Assembly (NCBI GenBank): GCA_964461135.1
Contig: CAYWTB010000044.1
Location: forward strand, 1-34,948
DNA: 34,948 nucleotides
Source of the DNA: RQOF01 sp964461135
GTDB lineage: Bacteria > Calditrichota > Calditrichia > RBG-13-44-9
Direction: 5' to 3'
This document shows, one piece after another, positions 17,563 to 27,200 of this stretch. The position numbers and the translations under genes were made by a program. Within the stretch, counting starts at the first letter, position 1. Each line of letters starts with the position of its first letter. The notes under the pieces were generated by a model. The model was not told where the DNA came from and did no database searches. It saw only the letters and a program-made list of their open reading frames with translations.

Positions 17563-18126
17563 TTATTCACCTTCACTGGCAATTCCAATTATTCCGCAAG
17601 CCACCCGCGGACCGGCATTTCCCGTGGGCTGGGTTTTCAGATCGTCAGGACCCTTATGAATAATAATGGAACGACCAATAATTGAATGGGTACCATTCAA
17701 TGACATTAAGTTATCTACCCGTTCATATACGGCATGACCGGATTCATCGGCGGTAATATTTCCCAGATCCCCCACGTGTCTTTCCATATCATTGGGCCCC
17801 CCGTGCGATTTTTTCTCAGGATTATAATGTCCACCTGCCGAAGTTGCATCAGGTGCGCTGCAGTTTCCGAGTTCATGAATATGAAAGCCATGTTCTCCTG
17901 GCGTTAAACCGGTTATATCAGCGACAATTTTTATACCGTTCGATTCCTGGGTAAACGTTACTAAGCCCTGCACATCATTTCCCTCAGTACCATGAATTAC
18001 CGCAATTGCTCTGGTCACCTGCACTGCCGATTCAGTTTTACCGGATTGCTGCGTTCTACACCCTGCCATCAGCAACACTACCACAAGAAGGCTGAAAATG
18101 GTAACTTTGTGTTTAAAAATAAGCAT
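17563..18126 (-). CDS. sodC: Cu/Zn superoxide dismutase, lipoprotein form
   Basis: It dismutates superoxide in the envelope. The 187-residue protein starts at ATG 18126, nine bases after GGAGG; an in-frame ATG at 18135 directly abuts the GGAGG and is less likely. The N-terminus ends in VVVLLMAGC, a good lipobox with the lipid-bearing cysteine near residue 23. Copper and zinc ligands are readable: GFHIHELGNCS, GGHYNPEKKSHGGP, ERHVGDLGN and SIIIHKGPDD. The disulfide partner cysteine is in GPRVACGIIG. Length and motifs match bacterial SodC. It is probably anchored to the inner or outer membrane facing the periplasm. It stands alone; the next minus-strand gene is about 200 bp upstream. Confidence 0.95.
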   Translation of the reverse strand: MLIFKHKVTIFSLLVVVLLMAGCRTQQSGKTESAVQVTRAIAVIHGTEGNDVQGLVTFTQESNGIKIVADITGLTPGEHGFHIHELGNCSAPDATSAGGHYNPEKKSHGGPNDMERHVGDLGNITADESGHAVYERVDNLMSLNGTHSIIGRSIIIHKGPDDLKTQPTGNAGPRVACGIIGIASEGE

Positions 18127-18325
18127 TACTTCCATCCTCCTTTCTGCATAACTCTCCTTTTTTATAATTTTTACTATATATATTGATCCAAGATGAAGGA
18201 ATAATGAAGAAACGGTGAAGCCAGAGGGAGTAGTAAAATCAAGATCTTTCAGAATAGCAGCAATGGCCAGACCATCATGCTGCCGGGAATAAGGAAGTGT
18301 TTATTCGGTGTGGTGCTTCTAAATT

Positions 18326-19813
18326 TTATTCGCTGGTAAATTTTTGGGCGAATTTTGACATGAGTTCATATACAGAAGGTACTTTTTCCTCCAGGCGTAA
18401 TCGGGTCTCCGGTGATATTGTATTTTCGCTTAGCGGGACTCGTTTTACGTATTGCTGTATCATTCCCGCCCGGCGGTGGTACTTATATTCATACACAAAA
18501 TTGCCGGCAACATCCAGTTGTACCTCCTCATTTAAAAGATTGGGCCTGCTGATATAGAATTCGCTTTTCTCAAGAGTTTGGTTATTGAATAATCGTTGTG
18601 TTTTCAAATAATTGTATAATTCAACAGCCATGTTTTCGGATGGATCAATCAGGGTAATAACCGGAGAAAACAGTGCGCGGTAAGGATAGATTCCATTTTC
18701 CCTGAATTGATAGAGCCGGTTAAATTTGGCAGCAAAAACTTCCTGGTAAAAGGGATAATGCGTGCAGGCCAGAATCACTGATTTCAATCTTTCGGTGCTG
18801 CCAGATTTTTTCATCTGTTCCACCACAGTGAGTACATGGTAGGCGATATAATTTTCCACTGAATTAATCTGGATATTGACGGGATTGTCCCCGGATCCCT
18901 CGAAAAGCATATTATTCCCACTCCAGTCAAAACCATAGCGGTTCAGGATGGTGAGATCAATAGAGATTTCGGGATGGTTTTCGGTAGGTCCTTTATAGGC
19001 GTCCCTGGGAACGGCAGCAGCGGGATCAATAAACTCAGTGGCCCCGTCAATAGCGCCTGCCAGGCCGATACCGGCTTGCTGGTAAACGGTTATATTTCCC
19101 TTCATGCCGCGGTCAACCTTGATTCGCCCAAGGGCTTCCACGTATCCGTTGGAGGCGACTGTTCCGGCCGTTGCCATCACAGCAACCGTGCCATTTTCAT
19201 CTGTCCCGAACTGATCAAGTGCCGCCGTTACTGCGGCATCAATAACACCGATTACTTTTACATCAAGGTCCGCCGTTTTAAGAAATCTGTCTATGTCCGC
19301 TTTTCCGGTGGCGGTGGCTGTATTGCAGGCAATGAGAATCACTTTTACCGGTTCTTTATCGGACCGATACCGGGAATCAGCAGGGGAGAGGTAATAGTTT
19401 CTGCCTAAAAGGAATTGAACATCCTTAATGATGTGTTCTTTTAACAGATCGATATTGTTTTCCCTGGAATAATTACCATAGGGCATGTTGGCCTGGTCTG
19501 CCAGAAACTGGAAATATTCCTGCCGGAAATCTTTGATTCCGTCTCCGTTTTCCAGGTACTGGTGGGTCTGGTTGTTAAAACGGTCCAGGTTAACGATCAC
19601 GTCCAGGACTGCAAGGCCACCGGTTCCGGAGTCAAATATCCCCACCGGTAAATCAGGATTGTTTTCCGGGTAATTTTGGGTATCCAGGTAAAAGAAACTG
19701 GATTGATCTGACAAGATGGCATCTGCAATGGCAGGCTGACTGCGGTCCTGTCCGCGCAGGAAAGTAGACATAAGAATTGATAAAAGCAGTAAGCTATGAA
19801 ATGATTTGTACAT
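18326..19813 (-). CDS. Exported Asp/Glu racemase-family protein (MurI-like)
   Basis: A 495-residue protein homologous to glutamate racemase, which interconverts L- and D-glutamate with two cysteines. The motifs are FDSGTGGLAV (Asp61 onward), ANMPYGNYS, ACNTATA with Cys163, and ILACTHYPF with Cys350, so both catalytic positions are kept. Two things are unusual. The N-terminus from ATG 19813 (MYKSFHSLLLLSILMSTFLRG) is a signal peptide, implying action outside the cytoplasm. The protein is also about 200 residues longer than normal MurI: about 187 residues separate the cysteines instead of about 110, and there is a C-terminal extension of roughly 80 residues. A start at 19888 would bury the signal. 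With PGA genes and a D-aminoacylase nearby, envelope D-glutamate metabolism is a reasonable but unproven role. Confidence 0.82.
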   Translation of the reverse strand: MYKSFHSLLLLSILMSTFLRGQDRSQPAIADAILSDQSSFFYLDTQNYPENNPDLPVGIFDSGTGGLAVLDVIVNLDRFNNQTHQYLENGDGIKDFRQEYFQFLADQANMPYGNYSRENNIDLLKEHIIKDVQFLLGRNYYLSPADSRYRSDKEPVKVILIACNTATATGKADIDRFLKTADLDVKVIGVIDAAVTAALDQFGTDENGTVAVMATAGTVASNGYVEALGRIKVDRGMKGNITVYQQAGIGLAGAIDGATEFIDPAAAVPRDAYKGPTENHPEISIDLTILNRYGFDWSGNNMLFEGSGDNPVNIQINSVENYIAYHVLTVVEQMKKSGSTERLKSVILACTHYPFYQEVFAAKFNRLYQFRENGIYPYRALFSPVITLIDPSENMAVELYNYLKTQRLFNNQTLEKSEFYISRPNLLNEEVQLDVAGNFVYEYKYHRRAGMIQQYVKRVPLSENTISPETRLRLEEKVPSVYELMSKFAQKFTSE

Positions 19814-19869
19814 AGGCGGTCCCGGTTTTTTAATGATTACCTCAGTGTTATTTCCGCTACAGCGTATAA

Positions 19870-20110
19870 AAACCAGTACAAAATACAAAGTAATAGAGAG
19901 AAAGTAAAAAATAAAAAGTAAAAAACCATGTGCCGGTCTTTAGTTTGGGAACAAAGCACAAGGCTTCCCGACGAAACGACCGGAGGGAGTCAGGGAGTCG
20001 GGAAGCCTAGCTCCTGGTACCTGGTTCCTAGTGCCTTTCCCCTTTCCCCTTTATCCTTGCGTCTTTCCCTTTAACCTTGCACTTGACATCTGTTTTCTGA
20101 ATCCTGCCGC
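19870..20110. repeat. Word-repeat intergenic spacer E
   Basis: A gene-free spacer of AAAGTA-type words, then CCTGGTACCTGGTTCC, TTTCCCCTTTCCCC and CCTTGCACTTG words. The TACAAAATACAAAGTAA stretch (from about 19876) recurs in inverted form near 34870, and a related word occurs near 4769. It separates the racemase-like gene from the next minus-strand gene and contains the 48-bp inverted repeat listed separately. Confidence 0.65.
19961..20008. repeat. Perfect 12-bp inverted repeat
   Basis: Arms AGGCTTCCCGAC (19961-19972) and GTCGGGAAGCCT (19997-20008) are perfect reverse complements around a 24-base loop that holds GGGAGTCAGGGAGTC. There is no T-run on either side, so it is not a standard terminator. 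It looks like a compact dispersed hairpin element. Confidence 0.75.
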
Positions 20111-20111
20111 C

Positions 20112-21209
20112 TTAAAAAGACGTCGCCAGGCCAACAGGAAAAAATCTTACCGTAAGGCCAAGACTGACCCGATTCCTCTGGTTCAGTGAAAAGTATATCC
20201 CGGGGGAAAATTTATAGATTTTCAGCAGTCCGGGATACATATTGAGGCGGAGTTTGAAATCCTGTGTTTTGGAATAGATCAGTGAAGCCAGGAGGGAATT
20301 ATTACGGTCATAAAAAACACCGGCAGTTAAAACCAGGTCGGCAGTCAGTTCCCGCAGATCCCGGCGATTACTCTGATCTACCAGTTTATTAGCAACCATC
20401 CCCAGACCGAAGGAAAAACAGTCTCCGTCGGATTGCCGGAAGGACAGACCCAATTCTCCATGGGTACCGAAATGGTAAAATAACCCCAGACTCTGGTCTT
20501 TTTTCAGCCAGAGCTTCATCACAAAATTCTGACCCAGGTTTTCAAGGGATTTGGAGGCAGGATTAAAGGATATCTGATAGGACCAGTCTGCCATGTTCAA
20601 TGTATGACTGAAAAATCTGGATACGGTATTGCTGCTGAACAGCAGAATTCCCAGGGGATTAAATATATACATGTCTGCAATCGGGTCCGGATCGTAACCC
20701 ACATAATCATTGCTTTCAACTACTTCATTCAGAAAATGGTAAATAGTGAGGGTGATTAAAGAAAAAATTTTGGGATAAGGATAATTATGATAGTAAAACC
20801 AGGATTCCATCATGCGGTAGGACATGCCGCCACCGATCACATGCAGGGTATAATTCGGCCAGTAATATGCTTCACTATCATCAAAACTGAGAGGAATAAT
20901 CTGGGTTTCTATAAAATGGGACACACCCTCTTCTTTTATGGCGGATATAGGATGCGATAAATTCCAGGTGAGATTTTTCAAACCGGTTTCGTACTGAATA
21001 TCCACCACGCTGTTACCACGGTTATCCATCTGCAGGATTCCGAATCCGCCGTTAAGAATCAGGTGAAGCGGATGAATAAGCGATTCACTTCCGTAATTTA
21101 GCGGCTGGTAGAAATATTGCTTATTTTCCCGATCCTGAGCCCGTAGTCCGGAGCAGGCAAAAAACAACATATTTAAAAACAGTAATATAATCGATAATCT
21201 CTTTGCCAT
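20112..21209 (-). CDS. Exported beta-rich protein of unknown function, probable outer-membrane protein
   Basis: A 365-residue protein from ATG 21209 (MAKRLSIILLFLNMLFFACSG...AQ); a GTG start six codons upstream is possible. The signal peptide is clear, ending near LRAQ, and a cysteine in it (FFACSG) might alternatively be a lipobox. The mature protein is rich in alternating aromatic and polar residues, and the C-terminal third reads as repeated amphipathic strands (LTADLVLTAGVFYDRNN, LLASLIYSKTQDFKLRLNMY, RVSLGLTVRFFPVGL), as in outer-membrane barrels. The middle (FNPLGILLFSSNTVSRFF) faintly recalls DUF3943-type proteins, but I would not assign it. It follows no obvious ribosome binding site. 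Function unknown. Confidence 0.65.
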   Translation of the reverse strand: MAKRLSIILLFLNMLFFACSGLRAQDRENKQYFYQPLNYGSESLIHPLHLILNGGFGILQMDNRGNSVVDIQYETGLKNLTWNLSHPISAIKEEGVSHFIETQIIPLSFDDSEAYYWPNYTLHVIGGGMSYRMMESWFYYHNYPYPKIFSLITLTIYHFLNEVVESNDYVGYDPDPIADMYIFNPLGILLFSSNTVSRFFSHTLNMADWSYQISFNPASKSLENLGQNFVMKLWLKKDQSLGLFYHFGTHGELGLSFRQSDGDCFSFGLGMVANKLVDQSNRRDLRELTADLVLTAGVFYDRNNSLLASLIYSKTQDFKLRLNMYPGLLKIYKFSPGIYFSLNQRNRVSLGLTVRFFPVGLATSF

Positions 21210-22139
21210 ATTTTTTTTTCTGATCACTGATCTTAACTTCCATCCTTTGAAGAAGAACTCCGGGTCTTAAAAATTGAGGTTGGTGAAAACTTACTGAATT
21301 CAGGATGCATTATTAAGATTTATCCGGCTTCTTCAATTATCGAGAGGAGCATCACGCCAGTTTATAAATAAATTCATTTATTAGTTGAGTATCCTTCCCT
21401 CTTTCTTTCCGACCATTAGCTTCAAATTTATTATTAGAAAATGAATTTGGATAATTATTATTTTTGTTTTTCTAAAATCATCCTGTAAAAACCTTTTATC
21501 TTGTATTTAAATCGGGAGCCTGATAGATTTAAATGAACTTATGTTGGGGATTTTGCAGGAAAGTTGTTGGCACCAAAAAACAAGATGAAGGGAAAAACCA
21601 GTTGACCCGCCCGTCTGGCCACCCTGGCCTGCCTGTCCGATGCCAGGTGGGCAGCAGGCAGGCGGACAGGTCTCGCTTACGCTCACCGGACAGGCCCGTC
21701 TAGATGCCGGGCAGGCAGTTGGCCTTCAAAACAAAAACATGTCCACTAATTTCCCGAATTAATCAGCAAAGGGCAAAACGGAGAAAAAATAACAGGAACC
21801 CTTTGCATATAAAAGAAATTTAAAAAATTATTTATGGGATTCCCTTTCAAATCCCTGGGCAATATTGTTGGATATTGATAAACCTGTTTTGTAATATGAT
21901 CTCTGAAACTATAATTCCTTAAGATTTTCAATTTTCTATATAACAGGGTACTTAATCGGGCTGATTTTTGCTACACCTCTAAATCTTCAAACCTCAAATA
22001 TTGAAAATTTTCCAACCTCCATCCCTCCCCTTAATCTAGTTTTCTTTATCCCTCATTCCCAAGATTTTTTTCCGTTTGTCTTGTCCTTTTTCCCTTTCCC
22101 CTTTCCCCTTTCTTCTCAACTCCCAAGTTTCTCCATGTC
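21210..22139. other. 930-bp gene-free region with repeat blocks
   Basis: No gene is supported. The part nearest 21210-21600 is AT-rich and could carry the promoter of the outer-membrane-like protein gene. From about 21606 to 21720 there is a GC-rich block with CGCCCGTC, GACAGG and GGCAGGCAG words, including a REP-like palindrome. From about 22020 to 22139 there are CCTTTTTCCCTTTCCCC words like the other spacers. A 61-codon minus-strand frame at 21746-21931 has no support. Confidence 0.55.
21627..21663. repeat. REP-like GC-rich palindrome, copy 2
   Basis: A 37-bp unit with 9-bp arms GCCTGCCTG and CAGGCAGGC. It is the inverted counterpart of 10353-10389, differing at two positions. The surrounding block also shares GGACAGGCCCGTCT-like words, in reverse complement, with the spacers at 10390-10415 and 12300-12330. 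Confidence 0.75.
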
Positions 22140-23807
22140 TCATATCCTTCTCAACACCTTTCCCGCATGCTCACCGGTATGTTCTCCCTTCCGGATCGTG
22201 ATTCTGCCGTTGACGATTACATATTCTATTCCTGTCGGATATTGATGTGGCTCCAGATAGGTTGCCCGGTCCATAACGGTTTCGGGATTAAATACCACAA
22301 TGTCAGCATAATAATTTTTTTCCAGTATCCCGCGTTGTTTGAGGCCTAGTTTCTTCGCCGGCATGGAAGTCATTTTCCTGACGGCCGTCTCCAGTGCGAA
22401 TACTTTCTCTTCGCGGCTGTAACGTCCCAATACCCTGGGAAAAGTGCCGTAGTAACGGGGATGCGGTTTGCCTTCGGCCAGTTTACCGTAGGGTGCTACG
22501 GCAGAGCCGTCTGAACCCACCATGACCAGGGGAGAAGACAGTACTTTCTTAAGATTCCCCTCATCCATGGCAAATCCCATGATATTTACCCGGCTTTTTT
22601 CTTCTACCATCAGTTTTTTGATAAATTCAAAAGGAGATAAACCGGTTATTTGTGAACATTCCGAAATTGATTTTCCCTCGTATCGTTTATTCTCTTCGCT
22701 GAAACAGGAATTGATTACCAGCCGATCCCAGCCACCAATATTTGTGCTGCGCTTCTCGGCATATGCTTCAATATCGGCACTCTGCCGGGGATCGGACAGT
22801 CTGGCCAGCATCTCCCGGGTTTCTCCTTCCCGTGCCCATAAAGGAAGCAAAGCGGAAAGTCCGGTACTCCACGCGTCATAAGGGTAGCGGTCTGCATGAA
22901 CCGGCAGGCCCTCATCCGAAGCGGCGCGGATCATCTCCAGGAGGTGGTCCACCTTAGACCAGTTATTTCTATTGCACGCTTTCAGGTGAGATATCTGCAG
23001 AGATACTTCAGCCTGCCGGCAGATGTCCAGGGCTTCCTGCACCGCTTCTTCCACCCGGTCATCTTCATTGCGCATATGAGTGGCGTAGATACCGCCCCGT
23101 TTGGTAACCACGCGGGACAGTTCAATCAGCTCCTTTGTTTTGGCGTAACTCCCGGGTGCATATTCCAGTCCGGTGGACAGGCCAAAACTGCCCTTCTGCA
23201 GTGTTTCATCCAGCAGTTGTTTCATTTTATCCATCTGTTGTGAAGTGGGTACCACATCATTTCTGCCGACCACGTAGCTCCGCAGCATGCCGTGACCGGT
23301 AAGTGTGACATAATTTAGTGAGATCTTTCTGTTCTCCAGTGCCTGGAGAAATCCGCTGATATCCCTCCAGGTGACATGATATCCCTTTTTGCTAAGTTCT
23401 TCCTCCAGCTCTCCGAAGTCATTATCATTAAGTGGAAATGGGGCATAACCGCAATTTCCCGAAACTTCTGTGGTAATTCCCTGATGGATTTTACTTTCCG
23501 CATTCGGATTTACCAGAAGTTCCGTATCGGTATGGGTGTGTATGTCTATAAATCCCGGGCAAACAACCAGTCCCGCGGCATCAATAACATGGTCTGCAGT
23601 TGCCGGTCCCAGGTCTGCAATAGCACTAATCTTGTCACCCTTAATACCGATATCACTCTTTAAAAAACCGGAGCCGGAGCCATCGGTAACCAGACCATTC
23701 TTTATAATTATATCGAAACGGTTTCTCAGGGAACAGCCAACCATCAATCCTGCAGTCACGGTCATCCCGGTTTTAATGAATTCTCTTCTGTTTATTTTTT
23801 GGCTCAT
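22140..23807 (-). CDS. N-acyl-D-amino-acid deacylase, Tat-type lipoprotein
   Basis: A 555-residue amidohydrolase of the D-aminoacylase family, which removes the acyl group from N-acyl-D-amino acids (N-acyl-D-glutamate is one class of substrate). ATG 23807 follows GAGGTAAAA, a good ribosome binding site; an in-frame start 60 bases upstream does not. The N-terminus carries a twin-arginine motif NRREFIKTG (Arg7-Arg8) and a lipobox LMVGC with Cys25, so it should be exported folded, with its metal, and membrane-anchored. Family motifs are IKNGLVTDGSG, DIHTHTD (His90, His92), EVSGNCGYAPFP with the metal-bridging cysteine, YATHMRNEDD, LQISHLKA, HADRYPYDA and VGSDGSAVAP. Together with the exported racemase-like protein it points to D-amino acid handling in the envelope. 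The exact substrate is inference. Confidence 0.9.
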   Translation of the reverse strand: MSQKINRREFIKTGMTVTAGLMVGCSLRNRFDIIIKNGLVTDGSGSGFLKSDIGIKGDKISAIADLGPATADHVIDAAGLVVCPGFIDIHTHTDTELLVNPNAESKIHQGITTEVSGNCGYAPFPLNDNDFGELEEELSKKGYHVTWRDISGFLQALENRKISLNYVTLTGHGMLRSYVVGRNDVVPTSQQMDKMKQLLDETLQKGSFGLSTGLEYAPGSYAKTKELIELSRVVTKRGGIYATHMRNEDDRVEEAVQEALDICRQAEVSLQISHLKACNRNNWSKVDHLLEMIRAASDEGLPVHADRYPYDAWSTGLSALLPLWAREGETREMLARLSDPRQSADIEAYAEKRSTNIGGWDRLVINSCFSEENKRYEGKSISECSQITGLSPFEFIKKLMVEEKSRVNIMGFAMDEGNLKKVLSSPLVMVGSDGSAVAPYGKLAEGKPHPRYYGTFPRVLGRYSREEKVFALETAVRKMTSMPAKKLGLKQRGILEKNYYADIVVFNPETVMDRATYLEPHQYPTGIEYVIVNGRITIRKGEHTGEHAGKVLRRI

Positions 23808-24292
23808 TTTTACCTCATGTTTATAGAATTTTACATAAAATAAAAGATACTTTCCCTCATCAAGCAATCAGGACGATCACCACAAACGGTGAATGGTTTC
23901 TATTAATCATGAAGTTAGTATTCTCTCTCCTGAAATGCAAGGATCGTCTCCGTCAAAAGGGAATTTAACCGCATACCTCATCAGGGAAAAGGAGATCGAT
24001 ATGGAAATTAAATACAAATGAAAAACTTCATGCTGTATTACCTCTCAATTAATTTGTGATAAGAGCGAGAAATCAGCTAAATCCCCTAAAAACATGTAAC
24101 CATCTTTGAATCATCAGTGAATCTTAAACAGGTGAGGCATTTGTAAAAAACAGGGAAAAATCCGCCTTTGAGTACTGGGAGTACCGTGCAAACATCACTG
24201 TGAATTTATTTCCCATCCCTTCATACTATCTTCATAAAAAGAATTTAAAATTAAATTGGAATTAAACAAAAAATGAAAAAGAGGAAGATAGC
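23808..24292. other. Divergent intergenic region
   Basis: A 485-bp gap between the divergently transcribed deacylase gene and the large peptidase/barrel gene. I see no coding sequence and no word-repeat block. It must carry promoters for both directions but I cannot assign them with confidence. Confidence 0.4.
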
Positions 24293-27200
24293 ATGGGTAA
24301 ACAGTCAAAAACCCCGATATATAGGAAAGTAATAATAGCAATAGTTTTCCTGCAGTCACTGTTATTTACTATCCCTGACCTTCATGCCCAGTATTTCGGG
24401 CAAAATAAAGTCCGGTACAGAAGCTTCAATTTTAAGATTCTCAAAACGGAACATTTCGATGTTTATTTTTATCCTTCGGAGGAGAAGATGGCCAAAGCCG
24501 GAGCGGAAATGGCGGAACGCTGGTATTCCCGCTACGAGACGATTTTGAAGGAACAGTTGAATGGCAGACAACCCCTAATCCTGTATGGCAGTCATCCCGA
24601 ATTTGTACAAACTAATACCACCTCTGAATTTTTAAGTCAGGGGGTGGGTGGTTTTACCGAGCCCTTAAAACGCCGTATTGTATTACCACTGGGTAGTTCT
24701 ATGGAAGAGAGTGATCATGTCATTGGTCATGAATTAGTGCATGCCTTTCAGTATAACCTTACCGGACAGGGTGAAGGTGGTTTTATGGGTTTTGAAAATC
24801 TGCGGCTGCCCTTATGGTTCGTGGAAGGAATGGCGGAATATCTTTCAATAGGTTCGGAAGATCCCAATACAGCCATGTGGATGCGTGATGCGGTCAGATC
24901 CTTAAAAAAACTACCTGATTTGGGTGGACTTCAGAATCCTCGGTATTTCCCCTATCGCTGGGGTCAGGCGTTGCTGGCTTATATCGGAGGACGCTGGGGA
25001 GACCAGACCATTGGAGAGATGTTGCGGGCCGCTGGCAGAAAAGGAAATATTGAAGATGCCATCCGCAACACACTCAATGTGGGGTCTGATACTTTGATAG
25101 CCGACTGGCATCAGGCCCTCCATTCGGCATACGATCCCGTCATGGTTTTAACGGATACTGCTTATGCTAATGCCACCCTGCTGGTGAGTAAGAAAAAAGG
25201 TGGTGGTGAATTGAATGTGTCTCCGGTGTTGAGTCCTGATGGTAAGAAAATGATCTTTTTTTCTGAAAAAAGTCTTTTTGCCATCGATCTGTATATGGCT
25301 GATGCCCACACCGGTAAGATAGAAAAAAAGCTGACCAGTATGGAGCTGGATCCCCACTTTCAGGGCATTGAATTTATTAATTCAGCTGGGGCCTGGGATC
25401 CTTCCGGAGAGAAAGTTGTATTTGGCAGTGTTGTTAAAGGTGTTCCGGAGCTTACCATTGTAAATGTAAGGAATAATAAGATTGAGGATGAAATACGTTT
25501 TGCTAAACTCGGAGAGATTTTGCATCCATCCTGGTCACCTGACGGAAATTCGATTTTATTTTCTGCCCAGGTTGGAGGAGAATCTGATCTCTACCTGTAT
25601 GATTTAAAAGACAAGAATTTTGAACAACTTACCCAGGATATGTATTGCGAACTTCAGCCGCAATGGTCGCCGGACGGCCTGCAGATTGTTTTTGTTACCG
25701 ACCGGTTCACTACCAGTCTGAAAACCTATAATAGCGGAAACTATGAATTGGCAATCCTGGACCTGACCACCAAACAGATTAGACGAGTTCCCATCTTTAA
25801 ATTAGGCAAACATCTTAATCCTCAATGGTCACAGGATGGCCAGAATCTGTTCTTTGTGTCTGATCGGAATGGTATCAGCAATTTGTATCGATATAATATT
25901 TCCACCCGGCAAGCTTTTCAGTTAACCAATTACTATACCGGAATCTCCGGAATTACCTCTCTGAGTCCCGCTATTTCGGTTGCGGGTGAACAGGAAACTG
26001 CTGTATTCAGTACCTACCAGAACAGCGATTTCAACATTTATTCAGTGACCGATAAAGATGTTCTGACCGGCAAACCTGTCCAACCCGACAGCTTCATACC
26101 TCTAACCTATCTGGATCCGGGGCAGTTGCCGCCGGATAACCGGACCAATGACCTGGTGGATTCCATGCTGGCCAACGTCCATCTGGGGCTGGAGCCGGAC
26201 AGCACCTTTAAGATTAAACCGTATCGCCCCAAATTTTCACTGGATTATGTGGGGCAACCTTTCCTTTTTGCCGGCGCAGATCGATACGGTGTGGGAATAG
26301 GCGGGGGAGTATCTCTTTATTTCAGTGATATGCTGGGGAATCAGAGTTTGGGCACCATGCTGCAAATTCAATCAGATCAAATATCTACCGATATCGCTGC
26401 TGCTGCAGGATATATAAACCAGAAATCACGCTGGGACTGGGGTGCCAGCGTTCAACAAATTCCCTATATTTACCAGGCATATGCAGCCGGGTATGCACTA
26501 AAAGACAGTAACCTGGTCTATGTAGAACAGGAAGAACGGTTTCGCCAGATAGATCGTGATGTTGCCCTGTTTACCGCTTATCCATTCAACCAGGCCGCAC
26601 GGATTGAATTTAGCGCCGGATTCCGCAATGTTTCCTTCAAAGGGAATTTGGTTACCTGGGTGTATGATCCCTACTCAGGAACACAACTTGAGAAGCACAA
26701 TGAAAATTTGCCCATACCGGGTGCTATCAATATGGGGACGGGAGCAGTTGCTTTTGTGTACGATTATTCGGTATTCGGTGCTACCGGTCCCTTATTGGGA
26801 CAGCGGTTCCGGTTTGAAGTTGGTCCGAATTACGGAAACATTAAATATTATACACTTCTGGGAGATTACCGGCATTATTTCATGCCGGTCAGGCCTTTTA
26901 CCCTGGCTTTCCGGTTGATGCATTACGGGCGTTATGGGCAGGATTCGGAAGATTTTCGTCTATTGCCCTTATATATGGGGTATCAGTATTTTATCAGAGG
27001 TTATTCTGCCGGTTCATTTAGTGTCTCGGAAGCTTCCAATTCAGAAAACAAAGGTTATAGGGCATATAATAGCCTCTTTGGCAGTCGACTGGCGGTGGGT
27101 AACGCGGAATTGCGCTTTCCGCCCCTGGGTCTTTTAAAATTGGGGAGTGGTTATTATGGTTACCTTCCACTGGAATTTGCCCTGTTCTTTGATGCCGGTG

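Noticed and set aside
21746..21931. 61-codon minus-strand open frame
   Set aside because: No start signal, no domain, and it lies in a repeat-bearing spacer.
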